Positions 15,161 to 23,872 of a DNA stretch of 64,000 bases are shown piece after piece. Position 1 is the stretch's first letter. The number at the start of each line of letters is the position of its first letter. Source of the DNA: an uncultured Oscillospiraceae bacterium (GTDB lineage: Bacteria; Bacillota; Clostridia; Oscillospirales; Oscillospiraceae); the NCBI GenBank assembly GCA_944385445.1, contig CALWXF010000010.1, forward strand, positions 1-64,000, given 5' to 3'. A program made the position numbers and the translations under genes. The notes beneath the pieces are model-generated. The model worked only from the letters and a program-made list of their open reading frames with translations. It was not told the origin of the DNA and did no database searches.

Positions 15161-15747
15161 GAATTTTAGTTGTAGCAGATGAGGAGTCCATGTTCCTTTG
15201 GGACTATTACCGGGATGGTAAGCTGGCGGGGTTGGATCTGATCTTGTCCTGTGGAGATCTGGAGCCCAGCTATCTCTCCTTTTTGGCAACCTTTGCGCCT
15301 TGTCCTGTTTTGTATGTGCATGGCAATCACGATGACCGTTACCAGCAGAATCCTCCAGAGGGTTGCATTTGCGTAGATGGGAAGCTCTATGAGTATCAGG
15401 GAATTCGAATACTGGGACTGGGAGGCTCCATGCGCTATAAGCCGGGAATGCATCAGTATACAGATATTCAGATGGCTTGTCGAGCAGCCGGGCTGCTTCC
15501 GCATATCTGGATGAAAAAAGGGTTTGATATTTTGCTCACCCATGCCCCTGGGACTGATATGGTGGAGAGCAACGACCTGGCACACCGGGGTTTTTGGGCC
15601 TTTAACCGCCTGCTGGATAAGTATCAGCCTGCTCTGTTTCTCCACGGACACACCCATATGAACTACGGTCGACAGATTCAGAGAGAACGTATGTATGGGA
15701 AAACCAGGGTCATCAATGGATATGAACGGTATATTGTGGAAATATAG
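15157..15747 (+). CDS. Metallophosphoesterase-like protein with altered first motif
   Basis: A 196-residue calcineurin-like phosphoesterase. Later family motifs are clear: CGDLEP near residue 32, HGNHDD near 57, THAPG near 128, and HGHTH near 165. The first motif, normally DxH, here reads ADEES, so the usual histidine metal ligand is missing. Activity may therefore be altered or use one metal. The closest family is the YfcE/MJ0936 phosphodiesterase type. It is translationally coupled (ATGA) to the ParB-BMP gene, and local codon use is less GC-rich. Confidence 0.8.
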   Translation: MRILVVADEESMFLWDYYRDGKLAGLDLILSCGDLEPSYLSFLATFAPCPVLYVHGNHDDRYQQNPPEGCICVDGKLYEYQGIRILGLGGSMRYKPGMHQYTDIQMACRAAGLLPHIWMKKGFDILLTHAPGTDMVESNDLAHRGFWAFNRLLDKYQPALFLHGHTHMNYGRQIQRERMYGKTRVINGYERYIVEI

Positions 15748-15857
15748 TGGGAGTTTTACCCTGAAGATGTTGTGAATCTGTTTCTCTGTATTACATAGAT
15801 TTGTTTCAAGTGAGTCCTTCCGGGCGGTCCACCATGAACCACCCCTGGGTCCAGCAA

Positions 15858-15891
15858 ATGAGCGTAGCTCATTGGTTAGAACTCCGGCGCA
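15858..15891 (+). other. tRNA 5'-half-like fragment
   Basis: The stretch GTAGCTCATTGGTTAGAAC (15865-15883) resembles the D-arm of a tRNA. No anticodon arm or matching acceptor follows, so it is a relic or coincidence. It sits at the downstream end of the gene at 15895-16569. Confidence 0.25.
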
Positions 15892-15894
15892 ATT

Positions 15895-16569
15895 TCACAT
15901 GGTCTGCTGGGGAATATAAGGTTCTGTGGGCTGTTGCTCCTGCTCTCTGAGCTGTTCCGTGATATCTGGTATGCCACTTTCAATCTGCTCTTGGATATCC
16001 CGGATGCATGCCTCCTGTTTGGGGGACAGGTTCAAATCGGCATTTAGGGTATCAGCGCAGCAATGAAAGATTTCTGTGAGCTGTTCCTGGTTGAAAACTT
16101 GGTACTGGGGGACAAGGCCGGAACGGATAGCAAAGTCTTGTTTGGCAGCCAGGTAGTTTTCTTGAAAGTAGTGGCCGTAGTTGAGACCTGTCCAGCGGAA
16201 GTCCCGGTCCCAGGTCACAAAGTGAATGCCGAATTTGGTCTGGTGTCCAGCCAGCACAGTCCCGTTGAAGTCGGCCAGCACTCGAAAGTCTCCAGTCAGT
16301 CCCTGTGCCCTCAAGGGGGGAGCCTGCTCCAGCAGGGTAGTGTATTCCCGCACCATACAGGCCAGATCTGCAGCTCTTTGACAGGCTTGTTCCCGTTCAC
16401 AATTCGCCACGTCCTCCTGCCGGTAGCGTACACCGCCGCCCTCTGTGATTCTGCAGAGAGGGTGGCTATCCCACTCCACAGGTAACAGGCTATCCTGTTC
16501 TGCTTGGGTGGTGAAGCCTTCTCGCTGAAGGACTCTGCGTAGCTCCTGAAAAAATACTGCTCGATCCAT
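15895..16569 (-). CDS. Hypothetical protein of integrative-element type
   Basis: A 224-residue soluble protein starting MDRAVFFQELRRVLQREGF. A middle section reads DFRVLADFNGTVLAGH, then FVTWDRDF and YGHYFQENYLAAKQDFAIRSGL. I recognise this layout from proteins encoded in clostridial integrative conjugative elements. No biochemical role is known to me. The ATG at 16569 has an excellent AAGGAGG. No integrase, relaxase or other element gene is nearby, so this is a solitary remnant or a very small insertion. Hairpin-rich DNA lies upstream and tRNA-like scraps on both sides. Confidence 0.55.
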   Translation of the reverse strand: MDRAVFFQELRRVLQREGFTTQAEQDSLLPVEWDSHPLCRITEGGGVRYRQEDVANCEREQACQRAADLACMVREYTTLLEQAPPLRAQGLTGDFRVLADFNGTVLAGHQTKFGIHFVTWDRDFRWTGLNYGHYFQENYLAAKQDFAIRSGLVPQYQVFNQEQLTEIFHCCADTLNADLNLSPKQEACIRDIQEQIESGIPDITEQLREQEQQPTEPYIPQQTM

Positions 16570-16590
16570 TTTGATTACCTCCTTGGGCTT

Positions 16591-16740
16591 AGCGCCCTTT
16601 TTGAATTTTGCTGGAAACGAAAAAAGGCGCCAATCTGATGGTCGGTCACGACCAACAAATTGACGCCTAAAACTTTGTGTATTCTGTTTTGAAAAAGATA
16701 GCGCCCTTTTTGAATAAGCCGGTTTCAAAAAGGGCGCCAA
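16591..16740. repeat. Three related hairpins upstream of the element-type gene
   Basis: Hairpin 1 (16592-16631) pairs GCGCCCTTTTTGAA with TTTC..AAAAAAGGCGCC. Hairpin 2 (16625-16667) is an imperfect stem ending in GACGCC. Hairpin 3 (16701-16738) pairs GCGCCCTTTTTGAA with TTTCAAAAAGGGCGCC. All three share a GGCGCC edge, so they look like repeated palindromic units. Confidence 0.55.
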
Positions 16741-16770
16741 GTGGGGATGTCTATGCAAATCTCAGGGGAG

Positions 16771-16797
16771 AAGGGGGTTCGAATCCCTTCGGTTACT
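16771..16797 (+). other. Orphan tRNA T-arm-like sequence
   Basis: GGGGGTTCGAATCCCTTCGG reproduces the T-arm of the nearby tRNA-Arg with one change, in inverted orientation, and then diverges. No matching 5' half exists in front of it. It may be a relic of an attachment site or of another tRNA gene. Confidence 0.35.
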
Positions 16798-16864
16798 GAG
16801 AAACAGCAGTTTACATCTATGGAATTTTCGGTGAAATTTTGAGGAGAAAAGCCCGGAAACAGTT

Positions 16865-16893
16865 GATGCCGTAGGCTTTCAGCCTACGGCATC
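16865..16893. terminator. Perfect hairpin next to tRNA-Arg
   Basis: GATGCCGTAGGCT and its exact complement around a 3-base loop, 19 bases past the 3' end of the minus-strand tRNA. It is the probable tRNA terminator, though the U run is weak. Confidence 0.55.
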
Positions 16894-16911
16894 TATACTG
16901 TTTTGCTTTTA

Positions 16912-16988
16912 TGGTACGCCCGAAGGGACTCGAACCCCCAACATTCAGAACCGGAATCTGACGCTCTATCCAATTGAACTACGGGCGC
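16912..16988 (-). tRNA. tRNA-Arg (anticodon CCG)
   Basis: On the minus strand the 77-base sequence folds as a complete cloverleaf. Acceptor GCGCCCG pairs with CGGGCGT, the D-arm contains GTTCAATTGGATAGAGC, the anticodon stem is TCAGA/TCTGA with loop TTCCGGT (CCG), and the T-arm is GGGGGTTCGAGTCCC. The CCA end is encoded (16912-16914). Confidence 0.96.
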
Positions 16989-17182
16989 ATCTTTCTAACG
17001 CTTGAATAGTATAGCAGGAAAATTCCCATTTGTAAAGAAGAAAATAAAAAATAACGCTCCAAGACTGAAATAAGCATAGGCAAGGGCGGGGGATTGTGGT
17101 ATCATACTATAATGGTAAGCTACGAAATTCCCCTCAGACAGCCGGAGGGGTGAAGCCCAGCAAAAGAAATGAGGTTAGAACG

Positions 17183-18553
17183 GTGAAAAAACGAGTGTTT
17201 CGCAGGGTGGGGCTGTGCGCCATGCTGCTGTGCCTATCGTTGAGCTTATGCGGTTGTATGTTTGAGCAGTCCGAGGGAATGTATGCCCTGCCCATCCTGC
17301 CTGAGGCATATTCCCAGCTCCAGAGTACCATTCAGGACGTGATGGACCAGCAGGGGGCGGAGTACGCCACCATCAGCTCGGGCAGCAACACCTCCACGGT
17401 GCAGCTGCTGGACCTCAACAGGGATGGAGAGCAGGAGATGGCGGCAGTGTTTCTCCGGGTCACCTCGGCGGAGGAGAAACCGCTGCGGGTGTGCCTGTTC
17501 CGCAAGGGTGCGGACAACGACTACCGCCTGACCTATGTGGTGGAGGGGGACGGCACCTCCATCAACTCCGTGACCTATGAGGATGTGACAGGGGACGGGA
17601 GCCTGGACCTTATCGTCTCCTGGCAGATGAGCACCAAGGTACACATTCTCTCCGCCTACACTCTGTTGGACGCAGGGGTCAGCGAGCTGATGAGCACCAC
17701 TTATAATGAGAGCTATCTGGTCACCGATTTGGATCAGGACGGCGCCAAGGAAATCGTGGTCTGTCACCAGGACAGCACCGGAGACGGGACCAATCTGGCG
17801 GAATTTTACGACTATAACGGCGGCGTGATGACCATGGCCTCCTCCGCCCCCCTGTCCAACGGCATCTATGGGGTGTACTCCATGGTGCCGGGCAAGCTGG
17901 CCGACGGTACCCCGGCGGTGTTTGCCTCTTCCATGTTCTCCGGCGGAGTCCTCACCGACGTGATGACGGTGGAGGAGGGGCGTCTGCACAATGTCACCTT
18001 GAACAAGCAGGCCAGGTACAGTGAAGTGACCTCCCGGGTGGATGTGGGGGTATCCCTGTCCGACATCAACAAGGACGGCGTGCTGGAAATCCCCATCCCC
18101 GTGAAGCTGCCCAGCGTCAAGGAGGGGGAGGAGTCCGCAGAGTCGGTGATCTACTGGTGCCAGGTCAACCCCAACGGCAGCCTGGCCATCAGCTGTGTCA
18201 CCTACCACTGTCAGACCGACGGCTGGTATCTGGTGTTGCCGGACAGCTGGCCGGAGAACATCTCCGTGGCCCGGGACGACTCTTTGAGCCACCGGGGGGA
18301 GCGTTCGGTGGTGTTCTACTACAACTCCGGGGAAGAAGGCGAGAAGTCCAAGCCCTTTTTGACCATCTACCGCCTGACGGGCAGCAACCGTCAGGCCCGG
18401 GCTATGCTGCCTGGACGTGTGACCCTGTACAGCGACAGTACCACCATTTACGCCGCCTCCCTGGAAGAGGGCGTGTGGGATTGCAAACTGAAAGCCGACG
18501 AACTGGCCCAACGGTTCTTCCTCATCACCGTGGCCTGGGGCAGTGAATCTTAA
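17183..18553 (+). CDS. Putative lipoprotein with VCBS/EF-hand-like repeats
   Basis: A 456-residue exported lipoprotein with lipobox SLCGC (Cys25). At least four DxDxDG-like calcium loops are visible (LDLNRDGEQE, DVTGDGSLD, DLDQDGAKE, DINKDGVLE), as in FG-GAP/VCBS beta-propeller proteins. The function is unknown; an extracytoplasmic sensor or adhesion role is possible. The GTG at 17183 is chosen because the signal peptide starts there and GAGG lies 8 bases upstream. It lies 14 bases before a response regulator and sensor kinase, so it may take part in that signalling system. Confidence 0.75.
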   Translation: MKKRVFRRVGLCAMLLCLSLSLCGCMFEQSEGMYALPILPEAYSQLQSTIQDVMDQQGAEYATISSGSNTSTVQLLDLNRDGEQEMAAVFLRVTSAEEKPLRVCLFRKGADNDYRLTYVVEGDGTSINSVTYEDVTGDGSLDLIVSWQMSTKVHILSAYTLLDAGVSELMSTTYNESYLVTDLDQDGAKEIVVCHQDSTGDGTNLAEFYDYNGGVMTMASSAPLSNGIYGVYSMVPGKLADGTPAVFASSMFSGGVLTDVMTVEEGRLHNVTLNKQARYSEVTSRVDVGVSLSDINKDGVLEIPIPVKLPSVKEGEESAESVIYWCQVNPNGSLAISCVTYHCQTDGWYLVLPDSWPENISVARDDSLSHRGERSVVFYYNSGEEGEKSKPFLTIYRLTGSNRQARAMLPGRVTLYSDSTTIYAASLEEGVWDCKLKADELAQRFFLITVAWGSES

Positions 18554-18567
18554 AGGAGTGAGCCACC

Positions 18568-19257
18568 ATGAAAAAAGTATTGGTATTGGAGGACGAATCC
18601 AACATCCGCAGCTTTGTGGTCATCAACCTCAAGCGTGCGGGATATGAGACCATTGAGGCGGGCACCGGCGAGGAGGCCCTGGAGCAGATCGCCCGCCACC
18701 CGGACATCCGGGTGGCGCTGCTGGACATTATGCTCCCCGGCGAGATGGACGGCTTTGAGGTGTGCCGCCGCATTCGGGCGGGCAATTCCCAGATCGGCAT
18801 CATCATGCTCACCGCCCTCACCCAGGAGATGGACAAGGTCACCGGCCTGATGACCGGGGCGGACGACTATGTCACCAAGCCCTTCTCTCCCGCCGAGCTC
18901 ACCGCCCGGGTGGATGCCCTGTACCGCCGCACCGGCGGGGAGACCGCCCGGGAGACCGACGAGATCCATCAGCCCCCCTTCCTGCTCAACACCCGCAACC
19001 GCACCCTGGAGAAAAACGGCCAGCGGGTGAAGCTGACCCAGGTGGAGTACTCCATCGTCAAGCTGTTTATGGACAACCCGGGGAAGGCCCTGGCCCGGGA
19101 GGAGATCCTGGACGCCGTGTGGGGCAAGGATTACATCGGAGAGCTGAAGATCGTGGACGTGAACATTCGCCGCCTGCGCATCAAGCTGGAGGATGACCCC
19201 CAAAGCCCCACCTATATCAACACCGTATGGGGCTTTGGCTATAAATGGGGCTGCTGA
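18568..19257 (+). CDS. OmpR/PhoB-family response regulator
   Basis: A 229-residue two-component regulator. The receiver domain (1-120) has the acidic pocket near Glu8-Asp9, phosphoacceptor Asp53, Thr82 and Lys104. A winged-helix output domain (about 130-228) ends in TVWGFGYKW. The ribosome site AGGAG precedes the ATG at 18568. The sensor kinase follows after 31 bases. Target genes are unknown; the lipoprotein in front may belong to the same signalling unit. Confidence 0.94.
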   Translation: MKKVLVLEDESNIRSFVVINLKRAGYETIEAGTGEEALEQIARHPDIRVALLDIMLPGEMDGFEVCRRIRAGNSQIGIIMLTALTQEMDKVTGLMTGADDYVTKPFSPAELTARVDALYRRTGGETARETDEIHQPPFLLNTRNRTLEKNGQRVKLTQVEYSIVKLFMDNPGKALAREEILDAVWGKDYIGELKIVDVNIRRLRIKLEDDPQSPTYINTVWGFGYKWGC

Positions 19258-19288
19258 TGCGGTGTGAGAAGCATGGAGAGGATATAAG

Positions 19289-20758
19289 ATGATTTGGAAG
19301 AAGATCCCCCTTCCCGGCAAGCGGAAGAAGGAGGGACAGGAGCAGAAGAAAAAGGCGGTGCGCCGGGGCGTGCTGCGCCGCCGCTGGCTGGTGAACACCC
19401 TGGTGACCACCTTTGCCATTGTGGCCATTGCCGTGTCCGCCTTCTCCCTGGCCATTTACAACTACTACCTGGCCACCATCGCTGCCACCCTGGAGAGCAA
19501 GGCCCAGACGGCGGCCGGGATGTTTCAGAACTACACCGAGACCACCTACCTCTATGCGGCCCGGCAGTTCATCAACCAGTTTGAGGAGAAAAACACCATT
19601 GAGGTGCAGTTTCTCACCCCTGACGGCGAGGTGCGCATGACCTCCTTCATGGACATCTCCGGCGCCACCCCCCAGGGGGAGGACATCGAAGATGCCATCC
19701 AGACCAAAAAGCTGTCCACCTGGCGGGGGGAGGACACCTCCACCCAGGACTACCTCATGGCCGCCTCCGCCCCCATCGTGTATAACGGCTCGGTGGTGGG
19801 TGTGGTGCGCCTGGTCACCTCTCTGCGGCTGCTCCAGGCCCAGATGCTGAAGGTGGTGGGCATCAGCGTGCTGGTGGGCATGGTCATCATCGTGCTGATG
19901 GTGCTCTATGCCTCCTACTTCATCCGCATGATCCTGGAGCCGGTGACCCGAGTCACCGAGACCGCCAAGCGCATTGCCGCCGGCAGCTACGGCGTGCAGA
20001 TGGAGGTGCGGGGAGATGACGAGATGGGCCAGCTGGTGGATGCCATCAACGACATGTCCACCAAGATCGACCAGGCGGAGAAGACCCAGTCCGAGTTTAT
20101 CTCCTCCGTGTCCCATGAGCTGCGCACCCCCCTCACCGCCATCAACGGCTGGGCGGAGACCCTGTACAACGGGGAAGTGCGGGACGCAGAGGACGTGAAG
20201 AAGGGCATGGGCATCATCGTCTCCGAGGCCCGACGCCTGACCAACATGGTGGAGGAGCTGCTGGAGTTCTCCCGCATCGAGACCGGGCGATTCAACCTGT
20301 CCGTGGAGCCCATCGACATCAAAGCGGAGCTGGAGGACGCCGTGTATACCTACCGGGAGTTCTTCCGCCGCAAGGGCCTGAAGCTGGAGTATATCGAGTG
20401 CGAAGAGGAGTTCCCCCCCATTAGCGGCGACCCCGAGCGGCTGCGCCAGGTGTTCTGCAACCTGCTGGACAACGCCGACAAGCACGGCGGGTCCGGCGGC
20501 GAGGTGGACGTGTCCATCCACCCCGAGGGGAACATGGTGGCCATCCGGGTGCGGGACTTCGGCCCCGGCGTCCCCGAGGAGGAGCTGCCCTACGTCAAGT
20601 ACAAGTTCTACAAGGGCTCTTCCAAGGCCCGTGGCTCCGGCATTGGCTTGGCCGTGTGCGAGGAGATCGTCACCTGCCACGGCGGCACTCTGGAGATTGA
20701 GAACGCCATGGGCGGCGGCTGTGTGGTCACCCTGCGCCTGCCCATGACCCTGGAATAA
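19289..20758 (+). CDS. Membrane sensor histidine kinase
   Basis: A 489-residue kinase. Transmembrane helix 1 is near residues 30-55 and helix 2 near 187-212, flanking an extracellular region with a single-Cache-like look. A HAMP segment follows. The HisKA motif VSHELRTPLTAINGW holds phospho-His276. The ATPase domain has an N-box (NLLDNADKHG), DFGPGVP and GSGIGLAVCEEI. This is the PhoR/ResE type. It pairs with the response regulator just upstream. GAGAGG is the ribosome site. The C-terminal codon overlaps an unused upstream frame of the next gene. Confidence 0.94.
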   Translation: MIWKKIPLPGKRKKEGQEQKKKAVRRGVLRRRWLVNTLVTTFAIVAIAVSAFSLAIYNYYLATIAATLESKAQTAAGMFQNYTETTYLYAARQFINQFEEKNTIEVQFLTPDGEVRMTSFMDISGATPQGEDIEDAIQTKKLSTWRGEDTSTQDYLMAASAPIVYNGSVVGVVRLVTSLRLLQAQMLKVVGISVLVGMVIIVLMVLYASYFIRMILEPVTRVTETAKRIAAGSYGVQMEVRGDDEMGQLVDAINDMSTKIDQAEKTQSEFISSVSHELRTPLTAINGWAETLYNGEVRDAEDVKKGMGIIVSEARRLTNMVEELLEFSRIETGRFNLSVEPIDIKAELEDAVYTYREFFRRKGLKLEYIECEEEFPPISGDPERLRQVFCNLLDNADKHGGSGGEVDVSIHPEGNMVAIRVRDFGPGVPEEELPYVKYKFYKGSSKARGSGIGLAVCEEIVTCHGGTLEIENAMGGGCVVTLRLPMTLE

Positions 20759-20862
20759 TGAAACAAATGTACGAAAACCCTTGTCATTTTTCCCGCCATC
20801 TGCTAAGATGGTGCGTGGAAGGACAGGGGGGGAGTATGCCCGAGAAAAAGGAGTTCATTCCC

Positions 20863-21843
20863 ATGTCCAATCAGTCTGCGCCCCCCTGTGGGACGCCTTA
20901 TAAGACCACTTGCGGTGGTCAGGCCCTCATTGAGGGCATTATGATGCAGGGCCCGGAGAAGCGGGCCATTGTGGTGCGCAAGCCCAACGGAGAGCTGGAC
21001 ATCACCACCAAGAAGATGCAGCCCCGCAGCTGGTTTGCCAAGCTGCCCCTGGTGCGAGGGGGGGTCGTCTTCGGCTCGGCTATGGTCCACGGAGTGAGCG
21101 CCTTGATGCACTCCGCCGAGGTGTCCGAGGAGGGGCTGGAGCAGGAGGAGGACGAGGAGCCCGGTTGGCTGGAGAAGTGGCTGGACGCCCACTTCACCCA
21201 GGAGAAGGCCGCCTCCATCTTCATCACCATAGCGGCGGCCCTGGGAATTGCCTTCTCGGTGGGCCTGTTCATCCTGCTGCCCACCGCTCTCACCGGCCTC
21301 ATCCGCCTGGTGTGGCCCCAGATGCCTCTGTGGGTCCAGGCGGTGGTGGAAGGTGTGATGAAGGTGGCCATTTTCCTGTGTTATCTGTGGCTGTGCTCCC
21401 ACACCAAGGAGATGCGCCGGGTGTTCTCCTACCACGGGGCGGAGCACAAGGCCATCTACTGCTATGAAAACGGCCTGGAGCTCACCGTGGAGAACGTAAA
21501 AAAGCAGCCCCGCCACCATCCCCGCTGCGGCACCAGCTTTCTCTTTGTGGTGATTGTGGTTTCTATTTTCCTCTCCATTGTGATTTTCACCCCCTTGCAG
21601 ATCAAAAACACCCTGCTGCGCATGGTGCTCCACCTGGTGCTGCTGCCCATCATTGTGGGCGTGACCTACGAGTTCAACCGCTATGTGGGCGGCCATGACA
21701 ACGCCCTGTGTCAGGCTCTGCGGGCCCCGGGGATGTGGATGCAGAACTTCACCACCTTCGAGCCGGACGAGAGCATGATCGAGGTGGCCATTACCGCTTT
21801 AAAGCTGGTGCTGCCCCGGGAAAAGGGCGCCGACGCCTGGTAA
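20863..21843 (+). CDS. yqhQ: YqhQ-like DUF1385 membrane protein
   Basis: A 326-residue membrane protein of the DUF1385 family. Conserved points are GGQALIEGIMMQGPE near residue 18, the LVRGGVVFG segment, FSYHGAEHKAIYCYE, HPRCGTSFLFVVI, and four or five hydrophobic helices. The function is not established. The gene often precedes prmC in Firmicutes, as here. Three starts are possible. The ATG at 20863 is favoured because AAAAGGAG lies 9 bases upstream; the ATG at 20836 follows GGGGGGAG too closely. Confidence 0.85.
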   Translation: MSNQSAPPCGTPYKTTCGGQALIEGIMMQGPEKRAIVVRKPNGELDITTKKMQPRSWFAKLPLVRGGVVFGSAMVHGVSALMHSAEVSEEGLEQEEDEEPGWLEKWLDAHFTQEKAASIFITIAAALGIAFSVGLFILLPTALTGLIRLVWPQMPLWVQAVVEGVMKVAIFLCYLWLCSHTKEMRRVFSYHGAEHKAIYCYENGLELTVENVKKQPRHHPRCGTSFLFVVIVVSIFLSIVIFTPLQIKNTLLRMVLHLVLLPIIVGVTYEFNRYVGGHDNALCQALRAPGMWMQNFTTFEPDESMIEVAITALKLVLPREKGADAW

Positions 21844-21874
21844 TGGAAGCGCAAGAGAGAGAAAGGCGGCAGAC

Positions 21875-22768
21875 ATGCAGACGTATAACGATATTTACTT
21901 AGCGGTACGGCGCACCCTCAAGGAGTCCGGCGTGGAGCAGGCCCAGCTGGAGGCTATGGAGCTGATGTGCGCCGCCCTGGGCAAGCGCCGGGAAGAGGTG
22001 CTCCGGGACCTGTCTCTCTACGCCAGTGAGGCCATAGAGGGGCAGGTGGACGCCCTGCTCCAGCGCAGACTGGCCGGAGAGCCCATCGCCTATATCATTG
22101 GGGAGTGGGAGTTCTACGGCCTCACCCTCACCGTCACCCCCCAGGTACTCATTCCCCGCCCCGACACCGAACTGCTGGTGGAGCGGGGGATTTTGGCGGT
22201 GCGGGACCTGCCCCAGGCCCGGGTGCTGGACCTGTGCACCGGCAGCGGCTGCGTGGGGCTGGCTCTGGCATACAACTGCCCCAACGCCCAGGTGGTGTTG
22301 GGCGACTGGTCCCAGGACGCCCTGGAAGTGGCCCGGCAGAACCTGATGCGCTGCCAGCTCACCGACCAGGTGGAGCTGGTCCAGGTCAACGCCCTCCAGC
22401 CACCCCCCCGGGAGCTGGGCGAGTTTGACCTCATTGTGTGCAATCCCCCCTACATCCCCCGCCAGGTGGTGGAGGAGGAGCTGGACCACTCGGTGCGGGA
22501 CTACGAGCCCCACCTGGCTCTGGACGGGGGAGAGGACGGCCTGGACTTCTACCGGGCCATCACCCTGCACTGGAACTGGGCCCTGCGCCCCGGCGGCAAG
22601 CTGGTTTTCGAGATCGGCTACGACCAGGCGGAAGCGGTGAAAAAGCTCATGGTGGACCGAGGCTTCCAGCAGGTCCGCAGTTTTCAAGACCCTGGCGGCC
22701 ACTGGCGGGTCGTGGAGGGCATACTAGAACCCATACAGCCGGACGAGCCGGCAGGAAAGGAAGAATGA
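21875..22768 (+). CDS. prmC: Release factor glutamine methyltransferase
   Basis: A 297-residue S-adenosylmethionine-dependent enzyme that methylates the glutamine of the GGQ motif in release factors RF1 and RF2. An N-terminal helical domain comes first. The Rossmann domain follows, with RPDTELLVE, VLDLCTGSGCVGLAL and the catalytic NPPY motif at residues 190-193. Length is normal for the family. It lies 31 bases after yqhQ and 3 bases before recA. Confidence 0.95.
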   Translation: MQTYNDIYLAVRRTLKESGVEQAQLEAMELMCAALGKRREEVLRDLSLYASEAIEGQVDALLQRRLAGEPIAYIIGEWEFYGLTLTVTPQVLIPRPDTELLVERGILAVRDLPQARVLDLCTGSGCVGLALAYNCPNAQVVLGDWSQDALEVARQNLMRCQLTDQVELVQVNALQPPPRELGEFDLIVCNPPYIPRQVVEEELDHSVRDYEPHLALDGGEDGLDFYRAITLHWNWALRPGGKLVFEIGYDQAEAVKKLMVDRGFQQVRSFQDPGGHWRVVEGILEPIQPDEPAGKEE

Positions 22769-22771
22769 CGC

Positions 22772-23872
22772 ATGGCAGATAAGAAACGGCCCGTGGACCC
22801 TGTGGGGCCTGCATCGGATAAGAAGAAGGCGCTGGAGACCGCCATTGCCCAGATTGAGCGGGATTACGGCAAGGGCTCCATCATGCGCCTGGGGGAGAAC
22901 GCCGACGTGATGGTGGAGGCCATTCCCACCGGCTCTCTGTCCCTGGACATCGCCCTGGGCATCGGCGGCGTGCCCAAGGGGCGTATCATTGAGATCTACG
23001 GCCCGGAATCCTCCGGTAAGACCACCCTGGCCCTCCATGTGGTGGCCGAGGCCCAGAAGCGGGGGGGCGAGGTGGCCTTCATCGACGCCGAGCACGCCCT
23101 GGACCCCACCTACGCCCGGGCCCTGGGGGTGGACATCGACTCCATGCTCATCTCCCAGCCGGACACCGGCGAGCAGGGCCTGGAGATCTGCGAGGCCCTG
23201 GTGCGCTCCGGCGCCATTGACGTGGTGGTGGTGGACTCTGTGGCCGCCCTCACCCCCCGGGCGGAGATTGAGGGCGACATGGGCGACTCCCATGTGGGCC
23301 TGCTGGCCCGCCTCATGAGCCAGGCCCTGCGTAAGCTGGCCGGCTCCATCGCCAAGACCAACTGTGTGGTCATCTTCATCAACCAGCTCCGTGAAAAGGT
23401 GGGCGTGGTGTACGGTAACCCCGAGGTCACCACCGGCGGCCGTGCCCTGAAGTTCTACGCTTCGGTGCGCATGGAGGTGCGCCGGGTGGAGGCCCTGAAA
23501 AACGGCACCGAGGTGGTGGGCAACCGTACCCGGGTGAAGATCGTGAAGAACAAGGTGTCTCCCCCCTTCCGGGAGGCGGAGTTTGAGATCATGTACGGCG
23601 AGGGCATCTCCAAGCTGGGCGAGCTGGTGGACCTGGGCGTGAAGCTGGACCTCATCCAGAAGTCCGGCTCCTGGTTCTCCATGGGCGACACCCGCCTGGG
23701 CCAGGGCAAGGACGCCGTGAAGAAGTACCTCACCGACAACCCCGAGATCGCCCAGGAGATCGAGGACCAGATTCGTGCCAACTCCTTCAAGCTCATGAGC
23801 CGCCAGTCCCAGATCGCCGCCCGGGCCGCTGGGCGGGCCGTGGACGTGTCGGCGGACGACTTTGAAGGATGA
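22772..23872 (+). CDS. recA: Recombinase RecA
   Basis: A 366-residue DNA-strand exchange ATPase for homologous repair and SOS induction. Walker A is GPESSGKTT near residue 76, Walker B is [10 protein letters not shown], loop L1/L2 sequences are present ([34 protein letters not shown]), and the C-terminal domain is complete. GGAAAGGAAG upstream is the ribosome site. Its last codons overlap recX by 4 bases. No clear SOS box is visible nearby, since the gene is read from the upstream genes. Confidence 0.99.
   Translation: MADKKRPVDPVGPASDKKKALETAIAQIERDYGKGSIMRLGENADVMVEAIPTGSLSLDIALGIGGVPKGRIIEIYGPESSGKTTLALHVVAEAQKRGGEVAFIDAEHALDPTYARALGVDIDSMLISQPDTGEQGLEICEALVRSGAIDVVVVDSVAALTPRAEIEGDMGDSHVGLLARLMSQALRKLAGSIAKTNCVVIFINQLREKVGVVYGNPEVTTGGRALKFYASVRMEVRRVEALKNGTEVVGNRTRVKIVKNKVSPPFREAEFEIMYGEGISKLGELVDLGVKLDLIQKSGSWFSMGDTRLGQGKDAVKKYLTDNPEIAQEIEDQIRANSFKLMSRQSQIAARAAGRAVDVSADDFEG

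Noticed and set aside
15858..16797. A split tRNA interrupted by the element-type gene
   Set aside because: The 5' and 3' tRNA-like pieces do not have complementary acceptor stems, so they are not halves of one tRNA.
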